A stretch of DNA of 64,000 nucleotides, taken from assembly GCA_034620365.1 (NCBI GenBank), contig JAQGEQ010000158.1, positions 62,001-126,000 on the forward strand, in the 5' to 3' direction. Every line of letters starts with the position of its first letter. Positions within the stretch are counted from its first letter, which is position 1. The stretch comes from Pegea sp. RAD2-039. Taxonomy: Eukaryota; Chordata; Thaliacea; Salpida; Salpidae. Under the pieces are notes generated by a model. That model did no database searches and was not told the origin of the DNA. It saw nothing but the letters and a program-made list of their open reading frames with translations. Position numbers and translations under genes: made by a program. Of this stretch, positions 49,741 through 62,534 are shown piece after piece.

Positions 49741-52700
49741 CATTATTTTAAAACAAAATTACTAAACTTGTATTTTCTATCACAATTTTAAGAAACCTAA
49801 CAAATTTTTACGTAGTGAACAAGTCGAGAAAAGATCTTAGGTTTAATTAATTGATAATTTATTAATCATTTATATCTCGTAAAATTTTGAGTTGCTTGAT
49901 TTTGAACTAGAATGCATAAAATATAAGAGTTGATATGTAACCTTTTAATAAGGTAACTAACATTGAAACCATGAAGCAAACGAACAATATTTAGTAGTTG
50001 AGGAAGCACAAGAAATATCATCAAAAAAATTATTGAAATTTATGTGATACAGCATCACCTCTAAGGATCTCAATTATTAGAATAAGAAAATTTAAAATAA
50101 CTTCATACTGTTTGGAAAAATAAACTTTCAAATAGAATAAAAGAATAGTATTTTTAATCACACTATAGTTAAATAAATGTGTTTAAATTAATAAACCTAA
50201 ATAGATACTGATATTATACAGCCTGTAAACGCGATGATAACATTTTATTTGAGTCTTATTATGAGAAAATGAAAAGTTTTTCTTGAAAAATTGAAAAATT
50301 ATTTGATATTTTTTAACAAATCCTTTAATAAAAATTTGTTTCAGATTTTATTATAAGCACCATAAACATAATGAATTGTGGTTTAACTTATAAATTAAAT
50401 TAGATTTCACTATAGATTGCTAGTTTATTGCTAACTAGCGGAGGTTTAATTTCTTGTATACAATTTTTGTTATACATTTTGCTGTAAACGAAATAAATAA
50501 TTTATATGTTTGGTTATTGTGTTGTTTTTTTTAAATATATAATATTGTTTTTAAGTTAAAAATTATTTCAGCAAAAAAAATCTATGTTTATTTTTTTCCA
50601 AACAATTAAGATTAAATAATATTAAAAAAATAACAACAATTTGAAATTCATCTTCAGTCAACTATATTAGAAAATATTTCAAAATCTTAAAACGAAAAGA
50701 ATATAAAATTTGTAAAAGGTTAACATTCACTAATATTATCACTAACTTCCTTTCTTAATTTTACTGCAATTTTATTTTAAAGTTGATTAATTCAGTTAAA
50801 AAACAATTTTTTTTCACAATTTTAATAATCTAGGCTAATAAGCTCGACTAACTAAGATCGATATAATTTTCGGATGTTTTTAAGTGGAATAGAAAGTGTT
50901 TTGACTTTTGAACCATTTATAGAGATTTAAGGTTAATACTGGGAACGAGAAAACACTCTTCTAACGACATATTTTCTTTACTTTGAAAAAAATATTTTCT
51001 TTAACACTTTCTTCCAATTTATAAACATAATCACTAAGCTGGAAGTTCTTAAAGATACTTTTGTTTAAATATAAACCAGTTATAATAATTATATTAAACT
51101 CGATAGTTTTGACACTTGCATACTTGCAAGAACAAACCAACTCAATTAACCAATCAAAACAAACTAAAGTTGACGTAAGTCTGGTAAATAATGACTAGTC
51201 AGTCTGAAGTACATGCTCGCTAAACTCCGTTTTGCATAATTAGTGTATCTCTATTAAGCAAACAATTTGTCTAAAAACATGCAATATATTTGCATTTGAA
51301 TACTGAACAAATAATAGCAAATCACAACATATTACAAGTTCTCTAAGAAAGCTTATTACTGATTGCTGATTGACATAAGCTAGGGAGTGATAAAATTGGT
51401 ATTGAGAAAATCAAACAATGTTTCAAAAGTTCCAAGCAATATGATCTTTCACTGATTTATTGTTCTTTAAGGAATATGCAACTCCAAAGTGAAAAAAATC
51501 TTGACTAAAACCATTTCATATGAAAAGTTAATAACATTGAAATCTTTAAGCTTATATACCTTAACAAAATTATCATCTTGAGATATCCAATAAACACATC
51601 CAGGTAAATCAATTCTGTCTCTCAGAAAAGAATCAGAATTCCAATCAAATTTATGTCTTTTTAAATCATCAGGTTTTTACTGTTTTTCAAACTGTAATTT
51701 ATTTCTAAATATTTTATTTGCGAAAATGTATTGAAACATTGTATTTTGCAAAATGTAGAACTTGTTTTCTTTTATCTCGCACTTTCTTACAAACATAGAA
51801 AACTTTGATTACTTATTAAAATATTTGTTTGTTAGAAAATGTGTTATAATTGTTTAATAATGATTTTTAATTTTATTTTATTTATTCATTTTTTAAGTAG
51901 TTTAAAAATATTGAACTGGTTAGATTTTTAGCACCACAGACAACAGAATTTAACCATTTTTACATTATTTTTTTATAAATAAAAACCTTTAAATTTTGTA
52001 TTACTTTTTAACGCTGAAAAAATTTTTTAAATACCATTTTACTTAGAAAAAAAATGTCATTTGTTTAAAAGTAAAATATATATCAAGATAGAAAAGAATA
52101 AATTGAAACAACTTTCAAAAAAGTCAAATTTGATCTGCACTCAAGTGGAACATTTCAACAAAGAGTTTTTACAGTCTACCCCAAGTAAGAATTGTTATAA
52201 AATTACCGAAATGCAAATTTTATTTTAAGAAACTTTGTTTTTGAACCAACTTTAAGTTTTTATTTCCGAGTATCTTTTTTCTGAAAATATATTTTTAGTT
52301 GAGCTATTATTATTAATTATTACATTACTACTGTATCTTTGATAAATTTATTCCTAATATTTTTGATTTTAATTAGATTCAATAATTAACTAAATTTCAT
52401 TGCGTTTTAAGATTACAAAAACAAACTTTTTAATTATTTTTATATTTACCAGCTTATTAGTTCAAAAACTGTTGTTTGTTTTTTAAACAATGTGGATATT
52501 TGTACGAGTTTTTGACAAAACTAATATAAAATTTGAAAGTTTTTAGTTTGGGAAAATCTTTAGAAATACAATACATAGAGAAATAGTTTTTTATATTTTT
52601 TTTAACCTGATTAAAATAAGTTTAAATCCTGGTTCAGTGCTTTTCTCCTTACAGTGATAAATCAGTGTTTCACCCACAAACACTAGAACAAAAATACTTT

Positions 52701-53999
52701 TTATTAAGCAATTTCTTCAACAGTTTTTATGAACTTTCTTGTATTCATAAGATTCTAAAGAACTTAATTTGAAGTCGACTACGTGTCGATAAAACCTTTA
52801 CAAATATTGAAGTATTTAAAAGCATGGTAGTCTGTAAATCGTAAATTAACTTTTGCTAGATTCTGTTTCATTTATTAATAATCTTTAACTTTAGTTATTT
52901 AAAAGTGTAATCTTATCAAGCTAAAACTTCATTATTATTCACAACAACAGTATTTGATTTCATTAATTACTTGTATCTGTGAATGACAGAAAAAAATCAA
53001 AATTCAGAATTGTTTTAGAAAGAACAGAACTACTCTAAAAGTAAAATAAAATCAATTCTAAATCAAATCAAATTTTATAAAACAAGCTAGAATAAGAAGA
53101 TGAGCAAAGTGAATTCAGAAGTTTAATTTTCAAAATTATCAAAATTACGTTGCTAAGAATAAATATAAAATGGAAATCTTTATTTTATAAATAATAATCT
53201 TAAAATTTTTTTATTAATTCTTAACAATGAAAAAAATTTTAAACATATTATTTTAAATTAGAAAATAATTTTAACACAAAAAAATTAGGATTTTTTAATT
53301 TTTACTCCTTTTTTAATCTACAGTAGAAAAAAAATTTAATTAAGCTTTTTTAAGTTACAATATTTATTTTAAATGTTATGATATAAACCTTTTCCAAAAT
53401 TTATTATCTTGCACAAAATATATAAAACTATTATTTAAAAAAATGAAAAACATCATCCAAATTATATTTAAAGGTGTTTTATTTTTAAAGAAATAGTATT
53501 TATTGTTTATCATTGCTATAAAAACCCCATTTTAGAATGTAAATTATGAACTATTTCTAGAACGATTGTAGATGAAGATTTATAAAGCAAAAATACAAAC
53601 ATATGAACATTTAAAAATTGTTACTAACAGAACAATAAACATTGAATAAAATAAAAAAGTATTAAAATTTTGTTGTGTAATAGAAAGTTCAACATTTTGC
53701 TAAAAAAACTAAAAAAAAGATGAAACTGCATATGAAACAGCTTGTAGTGATACCCTTAAAAATTGTATGTAATTATTTGAAAACTAAAAAACTTTTTCAA
53801 ATCTCTTTCATCATTGACATGTTTACAAAAATGAAATAAACTTTTGACCTAAACTATTTTTATCGTATTATCTGTACATAATAGAAATTCACTGTATTTA
53901 AAGTATACACTAATTGTACTTTTGAAAATTATATTTCAACTCCAAATTATAACTTCAAGCAAATTATAACCCAAGATCATTAACTGATCATAAGATTGA
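49741..53999. other. Repeat-poor flank downstream of the zinc-finger gene
   Basis: Mostly unrepeated A+T-rich DNA, with a weak box-bearing remnant at 52660-52740 and the exon-like minus-strand frame at 51467-51673. Inverted element remnants begin near 53800. Confidence 0.4.
51467..51673 (-). CDS. Possible internal exon or exon remnant, unrecognised
   Basis: A 68-codon open frame on the minus strand has unusually protein-like composition in its first half: PDDLKRHKFDWNSDSF, then ...LPGCVYWISQDDNFVK. Immediately after that Lys (51560) comes AAG|GTATATAAG, a good 5' splice site, so the exon would be about 51560-51673 and the remaining frame to TAA at 51467 would be intron. On the upstream side an in-frame TAA (51677-51679) directly follows a CAG, so no acceptor fits cleanly; the exon may be broken or the frame accidental. 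I do not recognise the protein. Confidence 0.22.
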   Translation of the reverse strand, partial: PDDLKRHKFDWNSDSFLRDRIDLPGCVYWISQDDNFVKVYKLKDFNVINFSYEMVLVKIFFTLELHIP

Positions 54000-54066
54000 A
54001 ATATGCATCCTGTAAATCACATATACTTATTATCAGAAATAATTTCAGAGATGAATGCTTGCTTTA

Positions 54067-54115
54067 TCGTCATCTACAAGGTTATAAAACTTCTACTTAT
54101 TATCTTATGTTTATT
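54067..54115 (+). pseudogene. Degenerate SL-like module R
   Basis: GGTTATAAAACTTC...TTATCTTATGTTTATT followed by GTATCGTTAAGTTTT resembles the 3' half of the leader-like segment. A second tail fragment (TTGTGGTATCTTTAAG... CTTTAATCAATTG) follows at about 54179-54220. No clear dyad. Confidence 0.2.
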
Positions 54116-54539
54116 GTATCGTTAAGTTTTGCGTGTGAATGTTTTTTTTCATGAAAATTAAAATGATTGTTAGAATTTATTGTGGTATCTTTAAGTTTTA
54201 CGGGTGCTTTAATCAATTGAAAACGTTTTTAAAAATATTATTGTTATAAACATAAAATTGACTCAATTTAAAATCTAGTATCAGTAAAATAGTTACTTTG
54301 CTTTTTGTAGTTTTGAAAAAGATTAAAACTTTTTCATGGGATTACTTAATAAAATCAAGATTAGAAGATATTGAATCTTAGATCTAAAATATTACCTTTT
54401 TAGTCAACTCAAACTCACATTAAAGGTTTAAACTAAATAAACTAATAGATAATACAAAATATATATTATTATGTTTTTCATTACTTTGTCAAAAAAGAGT
54501 TTAGCATAAAAAATACAGAATAAAAATTACAGATACTTA

Positions 54540-54960
54540 TTTGTTTAAACTTGATCCCAAAAACTGTAGATTGTAACAAAGTTGTTATAAACGAAAAGTT
54601 TTGAGAAGTTCTCAGATGATTGTAAACAATACATTAGAAACCCAATTTGAAGTAGAAATACTTTCAACAAAAATCGATTAAGTAAATAACAAGACTACTT
54701 TGGGTTTCAATTCTCTGCAAGTAGCAACATAAAAATGATTTATGTTGAAAATTTATTATTTTGATGGAATCATGTAACTGATAAATTGACAGAATGTTTA
54801 CAAATAAAAAAAAAAATTATAGCGAAATTAGTATTTGTAAAATCGAATTTTTAAATACATTTTTCAGTCTAAACAATTAAATGAGTTCTAAGAATAACTT
54901 TACAAAACAACAATTCAAAACTTTCATTTTCCGCTACTGGGCGCTAGATGAGATCTTTCA
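54540..54960 (+). repeat. Non-coding element with ordered boxes, example 3
   Basis: CTTGATCCCAAAAACTGTAG (about 54550), AGAAATACTTTCAAC, TGACAGAATGTTTACAAAT, then CCGCTACTGGGCGC at 54931; shows the CTCF-like motif as the last box of the series. Confidence 0.55.
54931..54944 (+). promoter_or_regulatory. CTCF-core-like motif variant
   Basis: CCGCTACTGGGCGC followed by TAGATGAG. Confidence 0.28.
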
Positions 54961-55425
54961 TTAAACAGTTAAGCAAACAATTAAAAGGTTTTTCTTTTAT
55001 TATAATTTTTGCATCTTTCTAGAAAAATGTTAGTTCAAACAAGATATTCTTTATTAAAATCAAAGTAGTTTTGTTGACCCGATGTTTAATGATTTCGATT
55101 GAATGATATTAAAAAGTAAAAAAGAAATAGAAATAGTGCTGCTTAATTTTATTCATCTGAAATATAAGTAGAAATACTAATTGTGTTAGATAAAAGTTTT
55201 TTTATTTAAAAACATTCTTTTATATTATTATTCTGTTATTTGTTAGATGAAATTTTAAAAGATTGTTCTTAAGACTAATTTTGAAAATAGTTTAACGACA
55301 TAAGTTTATTTTTTGTGAATTAAGTTCCATTTCTGGTCTTTTTAAAAAAGGAGATATTAATATGAAAACGCTTTTTCTAACTAAAGCATATACATATTAA
55401 TGAAAACAAGACAAACATATTACTA

Positions 55426-55521
55426 CAAGTAAAATATTTCAATTTTTCAAACAAATGCATAACTACCGACACCACAAACGTAAGATTGTATGCAGATAAT
55501 ATATAACCATATGGATTCCGA
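55426..55521 (-). ncRNA. Spliced-leader/snRNA-like module O, 3' part diverged
   Basis: Minus-strand copy. The 49-nt segment (55521-55473) ends TTTGTG then GTGTCGG, with spacing preserved, but the 5' hairpin is gone and the Sm-like site and 3' stem are not recognisable. Its upstream dyad has matched changes in both arms (AGATGTA/TACATCT), still 69 bp away. Confidence 0.33.
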
Positions 55522-55566
55522 AAAGAGCAAGTTATCAACGTTCGTTATTTTTTCAAGGGAAATTAT

Positions 55567-55590
55567 TTTTGAAGATGTACTTTTACATCT
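55567..55590 (-). promoter_or_regulatory. PSE-like dyad O, compensated arms
   Basis: Minus strand AGATGTA-AAAG-TACATCT then TCAAAA, 69 bp before module O. The C-to-T change in one arm is matched by G-to-A in the other, preserving the symmetry. Confidence 0.4.
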
Positions 55591-56428
55591 AATTACCAGC
55601 ATAACTGACTTCTTTAAAGAAACAGAGTTTTGTGTTTTCTTGTGATTGCTTGGTATTTACGACTTTGGTGTAATGGCATAAAGCTATTAAAAAATTGTTT
55701 TTAAATTTTAAACGTTGTTTTATCCTGTTCAAAACAACAAATTTATACAAAAAACACTTTTTTTTACGTAAAACCTATCCAACCATAAAGAATGATTGTT
55801 TTTCGCATGGCCTCGCCCAGTTTTACAAAATATATACAAAAAGATTTCTGTAAATTCTTCAGTAAAAAAACCTAGAACTTTAATTTGACATTTTTAAAAT
55901 CTGTTTTGGAATAAAAATTTTTATGGAGTTTGAAACGTAAACAATTGCAGAAAATATGATTATTTGTTTTATATTAATTCTAGCAAATTGTATAAGAACT
56001 TTGTTTCAATCGTTAAAGCTAAAAATTGAATTTTATCCCTATGTTCATTAATATGACGTTTTTAAAAAGTTGAATATTATAGTGAAGTCTGTGTTGGTTA
56101 AAAGATATTTTAGTAAATACCAGAAAGAAAATACTACTTTTAAAAAATAGAAATTAAATTTTTACTATTTTGTCTTGTTTGCTTTTGTCTATAGAAATTT
56201 AAAAGAATCACTTAATCCCAAACATTTACTTTTGAACTTATATATTTAAAAAATTTAAATTACTTTACATTTAATGAAATTAGTTTGCAAAGTGCAATGT
56301 TTGATATATAATTAGATTATTGTTGCAAAGCAGTAGAAAAGTAGTTTTGAATGCATAATAAAGTAATACGTTTCAAAGAAACTTCATTTAGTAAATAATT
56401 TCTCTGCAAGAAATAATATAAGAGAAAG
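55591..56428. other. Gene-free stretch
   Basis: No supported gene or repeat match between module O's dyad and the start of the 6.3-kb repeat. Confidence 0.45.
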
Positions 56429-57587
56429 TTTTTACTTAAGTTTGATTAGAAATTCCAACTATTTTGACTTTTGCTTCTTATTAAGCCTCTTTTAGTTAGA
56501 ACTGCTAAATTATTAAAATAAAGAAATGTTATAAAAAGATTTTTATTTAAGTAAATATTTTACAAAAAAACGAAATTGTTTTAAATGATATATTTTCAAT
56601 TTTGTATACACAGGACTTTTTTTAATATTTTTTATTTTTTAAAAACAGAAACCTTTCTTCCACAATATTTTGTTTTTTAAAAACACCAAAAACATAAGGT
56701 TCATAGAAGATAGACTTAAATATCATTATAGTGTTGCTGAAATTATTTTAAAGATCAAACGAAAAGAATCCCTTAGTCTTATTGTACTCACAATTTAAAA
56801 ATACAAGGTCACATGGCTTTTGATTTAACTTTTCATCGTCAGCACGACTAACTAGTTTTTAATTTAAGCATAAAGTAAAAATAACTTTAATCTTGACTCA
56901 AACAGAATGCCAAAATACAATTATTTATGAACTGATTAGAGTGTTAAGCTATATTTTTTTTTATAATAGAAAAATATTGATAACATTTATGTATTAACTG
57001 TAAAGTCAAATTTGATTGGAGTATTATTTGTCAACAAGAAGTTTTCTATTAAAATTTAAAAAATATTTTTATCTTGAACTTGATCCCACAAACTCTGCAT
57101 TAGATATATTAAAGGAAAAGTACAATTATCTAATTTTCTTGATAGCATAATTTTTAAAAAATTTTAATTTTTGATTTGAAACACTTTTCACAAGAAGTTT
57201 AATTAGTAAATAAATTGAGTGAATTTAGTTTTTATTTTGTAGAAATAAAGAAATAAAGATTATTTACATTAGAAGTTCATTACATTGTTGTAATCATGCT
57301 ACCTATAAAATGCCAGAATGTTTACAAATAACATTTTTATTTCCGCAAAGTTAGTGAGTTGTTAATAACTAATAACTTGAATAACAAGTTGAAAGGATTT
57401 TTATTCTAAAAAAATTGTGGGATTTTAAAATATAGAAAAGTTTTGGTAAATCGGTAGAATCTTATATCAAAACAATTAACAAAAAACAATAGCACAAACC
57501 ATTACACAAAGATAAAAATCTTTGAAGTAAATTATTAAAAGACTTTTTAAGTTTTAGATTTTTTTTATTGTAAGTAAAATATTATAT

Positions 57588-57600
57588 CCGCTAGGTGGCG
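57588..57600 (+). promoter_or_regulatory. CTCF-core-like motif
   Basis: CCGCTAGGTGGCG, the direct-repeat partner of 4173. Confidence 0.4.
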
Positions 57601-59121
57601 TATAGAATAAAAAACATACAAATATATTTTATTGGTTTTTGGACTAGTAATAAAAAGCTAATTTATTGTAAACTGTATAAAGTATTCAAATTCTCAAAAT
57701 TAATTTGTGTTTAAGTATCAAAAAATACTTGCTGTATTATTTAAAGTTTATATTACACCATATAATTATCAGTTTGTATGTTATACAGTTAAACTTAAAT
57801 ATTTGAAAGTTTTATATTTTTGTAGACTAGTAAATCGCTTTTTATATTTACAACTTAAAATTTAAGGAGTATTTGTTTTATAAATTTCAGCAAAAAGTTC
57901 AATTTTGGTTTTGAAGTGAAAAAATGAAAATAGTTATTTTATTGATAAACAGATTTAGAACTGGACTAAGAATAATGTTAAAAACAGCAATATTTTTAAT
58001 AATTATATCAATCAATTGATGTTGTTAAACTACAGACGTACGTGTTTGTATACTTTATTCATAATAAAAGTTAATTATTGCGTGGTAAAGATTTTACTTA
58101 ATTTATCAAAATCTCTATCTATATATATATATTAATATATGAGTTAATACTTTTTCCTATTTTTTTAACATCTAATATTTCGAAGAAAAAACTTTAAAAA
58201 TTATTAGATTTTTCTAAATTTTACTAATTTACTTTACACCATACTTGATTTTTTAAAAGAATACAAAAAGAATTTATTATTGTACAAAAATTAATTCAGC
58301 TATTAAAAACTGAATTTTGATTAATTCAGAATTAAAATAAATAAGTACATTAAAGAACAGAGAGTTAAATTTTTAAAAATAAAATCTAAAATTAACCAAC
58401 TATTTCAAATAACATTGAAGTTTAAATAAAGTATAGTTTTCATAATGAACTGAATTTTTAATGTTATCTGCAAATTTATGCATTTAAGTAACATGTATAT
58501 CATTGTAACACTTTTTTCATTTGGCATTGTCTAAGATTTCAAATGAACTTAAACAACTTGCTTTATTAAAAGCAAAAGAAGTTAGCATGTTTTGATATTA
58601 CATGCAGTAATTTTGTAGACCGATTACATTGTACTTTCTTAAAAATGTTAAACTTTTCTAGCACCATAAACAACAGACTTTAAACATTTTAAATATTCCG
58701 ATTTTAATCTTTCAGTAATATCCTGTTAACAAATACCTTCACAATTTAAATAATTTAGAAACGAATGACCAATTTCAAAACAAATATAATTTGTAAAAAA
58801 AAATACTCATTAAAGATGCAAAATCGTATTTTTAGTTGCTGAATAGCCAAAAATACTCAATTAAGAAAATAATGAAAAATGAACCCAAAAATATTTAAAA
58901 GAAATTACAAAAAAAACTACTAATAGCAAACAGATTTTAACAATTTTAAGCAATTTATAGAAAACGCTCAATCTTGATATTCTTATGAAAAATAATCTTC
59001 GTTTGTGGTAACGATAGATTTTGTGTAGAAAAACTGTTGTTCTTAAAAAATGTTGACTTAAAAGAATAAATCAATGATTAAAAAGTAAAAGTAAAATGTA
59101 ACACAAAAAAATTTGATAATC

Positions 59122-59145
59122 AGATGCGAAAGTGCATCTTCCAAA
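59122..59145 (+). promoter_or_regulatory. PSE-like dyad P
   Basis: AGATGCG-AAAG-TGCATCT then TCCAAA, one arm mismatch, 71 bp before module P. Confidence 0.42.
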
Positions 59146-59192
59146 AGAAATCAATAAAAAGACTCTTATTTCATCAGTTAAACCGGCCTTCT

Positions 59193-59288
59193 CCCTAAGC
59201 TTTACGGTTATATATTATCTTCATTCAATCTTACGTTTGTGGTATCGGTAAATTTTTCGATGGCTTTATTCAATCAACAATGTTATTG
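59193..59288 (+). ncRNA. Spliced-leader/snRNA-like module P
   Basis: Direct-repeat partner of module A, with the same one-mismatch hairpin CCCTAAGCTTTACGG, donor-like GTATCGG at 59242, AAATTTTTCG and weakened 3' stem. Dyad 71 bp upstream with one arm change (AGATGCG). Confidence 0.42.
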
Positions 59289-60003
59289 AAAATTTCATTT
59301 TTAACTGAACTTCTATCTTAACGGTTATTTTATTTCCTTATTCTTCGCAAAAAATTGTTTTTTTGTTTATCTTTATTGTTATATAATATTAAGTTTTAAT
59401 TAAAACTGAAAATTAAACAGTTTTATAGTGTAAATAGTATTTCATAAAATAGAAACTAATGGTACATTGTTCAGTGTGATTATTTAAAAAACTTTATTAT
59501 TTTACATTTTAAACTGCCAAGTAGCAGTTGAATGAGTTAAAAACAAATTAATTATCATTATTAAATTATTAAAAATTATTATTATTATTATAAATTATTA
59601 AAATATATAAATGATTTATTGAACAAATGTTGCTAATCGAATCAAAATTTTCATTTGTAAAATCTTATTTAAAAATAATATACAAACAGTTTACTAATAA
59701 CTAGAGAAAAGTTTTAATAGCGTCAAACTGTTTGAACTAATCCTAAAATGAAAATAAAGAACTGAAATTAGTTAGAAATTTAACTCAAAGAGAGTTTAAC
59801 AAAACTAATTGAGCTTAATAGTTGAGTCTAACCATCAAATTGGTAATCAACTGCTTATTGACATCAGCAATTATTAGCAGTCTACAAATGGTAACCTCAA
59901 CAAAACCCTCGAATAAAAATTTAAAAAAATTGCTAAAACCAATTCAAAATTTTAAAAAAGTTTTTATTGCTAATTCTAGTATTTTTTAAAATAAACCTCT
60001 TTT

Positions 60004-60016
60004 GCGCCAAGTAGTG
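60004..60016 (-). promoter_or_regulatory. CTCF-core-like motif variant, decayed
   Basis: CACTACTTGGCGC on the minus strand, the partner of 6601 with one further change. Confidence 0.22.
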
Positions 60017-61636
60017 TAAAATAAAAATGTTGAATAACTAATTTTTTAAATTCATTTCTGCTAAAATATCCAAAATACAAAGTTTTATAAATATGCAGAC
60101 TGAAAAATGTGTTTAAAATGTCTGTTTTAAAATTACTAATTTTGCTAAAACATTTTGTTTCATAAAAATTTGTAAACATTCGTTCATTTTATCAGTTACA
60201 TGTTTTTACGTCAAAAAGCAAATGTTCAACATAAATTATTTTTATGTTGCTAATTGTAGCAAATTGAAACTCAAAGTAGTCTTAGTATTTAGTAATTAAT
60301 TTTCGTTAAAAGTCATTCAAATTCAAACGAATAATAACAGGTTTCTTACACTACAATGGATTTTACAACCTTTTGATTTATTATTAATTGGTTACAATTT
60401 AGAGTTTGTGGGATCAATTTTAAACTAATAAATTTTGGTAAATTTTATATTGTTAAAATTTTATACTAATTTTGTTTGTACCAATAATTAAGTTACAATA
60501 AAGATTGTTTTTCACCTTTAAGTCAAATTTTCTGTTTAAGCAGTATATGTCAACAAATAATTTAATATTAAAATTAAAAAAATATCGTACTATAGATTGA
60601 CCCTACAAACTCTAGATGGCAACATAGAAAACAACGTTTATAAATAATAAAAAAGTATATCTTTCAAACATTTCTTCCTGATAACAAATCGTTTACATAA
60701 TTTTGAGTTGAAATACTTTTCAACGAAACTTCATTCAGTGAATCAGTAGAAAATTTTAAGTTCCTATTTTCTAAAAAAAATTGACAAAACACTTGATTAG
60801 TTTAAAGTTATTTCCTTTTCATATCGTTTAATCAAAATCATTATACTTCTTTAACAAGCTCCATTTATCAAATATTTTAATATCTTCAGCATTCATTCTT
60901 TACAATAAGATTTGACTTATAAGATGGTATCGTGAGATAACACATATATTGATATAAAAACATCTTCTGATCAAAAGATTAAGAAAATTAAAAGTCATTA
61001 AGGAACTAATTTTATGTTTTTGATGTAATTGGAATACCATTTTGATTATTTTTGACCGACACGCAGTAGTTTTAATGCAGTTCACAGATTTTTGATCTAT
61101 TTATTATTATAGAGAGATTTAAGAGTTGTTGAAATTATAACTCGCATTTTCAATTTTTCATTTTTGATTCAAAGAAAAGATATATGATGAAACAGTCTTT
61201 AAAAACGTCAAATTAAGGTTTTAGTTGTTTCTTACTGATTATGAAGAATTTAAATCATATTGTTTGTATAAAAATTGCTTATATAGCATAAAATACTCAA
61301 TGAAGAAAGTAAGTAATTTAATATATGATGAATCCTAAAATATTTAAAAGAAATTAAAAAGAAAATTACTAACAGCAAACAGAATTTAGAAACCTTCGAG
61401 CAATTTATAGAAAACGCTCAATCCTGATGTTCTTACGAAAAACAATATTAGTTTGTTCGATAGATTTTGGGCACAAAAAAATGGTTGTTTGTTAAAAAAT
61501 GTTGACGTAAATGCATAAAAAAAAGATTAAAAGAAAATTTAAGTTATACTTTTTTACAAGGAATTTGTAAACATCAAACAATCTCAAAAAAACGCAAAAC
61601 CTTATTTTTACCTTGGAAAAAACTTACTCGACAACC

Positions 61637-61660
61637 AGATGCAAAATTGCATCTTCCAAA
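61637..61660 (+). promoter_or_regulatory. PSE-like dyad Q
   Basis: AGATGCA-AAAT-TGCATCT then TCCAAA, 69 bp before module Q. Confidence 0.45.
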
Positions 61661-61705
61661 TTATTATCTTAATTTCAAATTACGAGATAAAACGATTTCA
61701 TTTCT

Positions 61706-61801
61706 CCGTAAGCTTTACGGTTATATATTATCTTCATTCAATCTTAAGTTTGTGGTATCAGTAAATTTTTCGATGGCTGTAATTAATCGATATAGTTATT
61801 G
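61706..61801 (+). ncRNA. Spliced-leader/snRNA-like module Q
   Basis: Perfect 5' hairpin CCGTAAGCTTTACGG (61706-61720). Segment ends TTTGTG at 61754, followed by GTATCAG. AAATTTTTCG is intact; the 3' stem is short (CGAT/ATCG). Dyad 69 bp upstream. Counterpart of module B in the direct 6.3-kb repeat. Confidence 0.45.
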
Positions 61802-62052
61802 TTGATATTATTTTTATAATGATACATTAGTTCAAATTAAATTTAAGTATCATTAAACTTAGCTTCTATCAAAAATAGTTATTTTATTTCTTGGTTTAAA
61901 TCAATTATTAAGTATTTTATAAATTAAAAATTAATAGTACGTTGGTTACTGTGACTATTTAAAATCTTTGTTGTTTTAGATAGTGCAAAAAAGTGTAAAC
62001 AAATCAAGACTAAAAGATAAATCTACAAGAACCAAATAAACTACTCCCTTTT

Positions 62053-62066
62053 CCGCTACTTGGCGC
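62053..62066 (+). promoter_or_regulatory. CTCF-core-like motif variant
   Basis: CCGCTACTTGGCGC followed by TAGACGG. Confidence 0.28.
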
Positions 62067-62534
62067 TAGACGGTTAGTTATCGAAAAGACACTTACTAAA
62101 ATACATCATTTATTATAATTTTAATATTTTTTTGGTATTACTTTCAGTTTACAGAAGATATTAAATAATACATTTAAATATATTTGTTTTTTTTTTAAGA
62201 ATCTAGAAAAGGTTAGTAATTCATAAAATTTCCATTCATAAAAGTAAATTTTACTTTTTGTAAATTGATAGTATCGAAGGCAACAGTTTACCACTTTTAA
62301 AATTTTAGAAACAAATTTATACTATTTGATATTTTATCTCATGATAGAAAAAAAAACAGCATTGCCGATCTGATATTTAATGATTTCGAATAGATGATAA
62401 TAAAAAGAAAAATAATAGTTTTCTTGAATGAAAAGTTTTCAATTAGTAAAAAATCTGTCATATTACTAATAACATGTTTACAAACATATTTTGTGATGAA
62501 TAATAACTCAAGTTATTAATGTTAGTTATTATTT

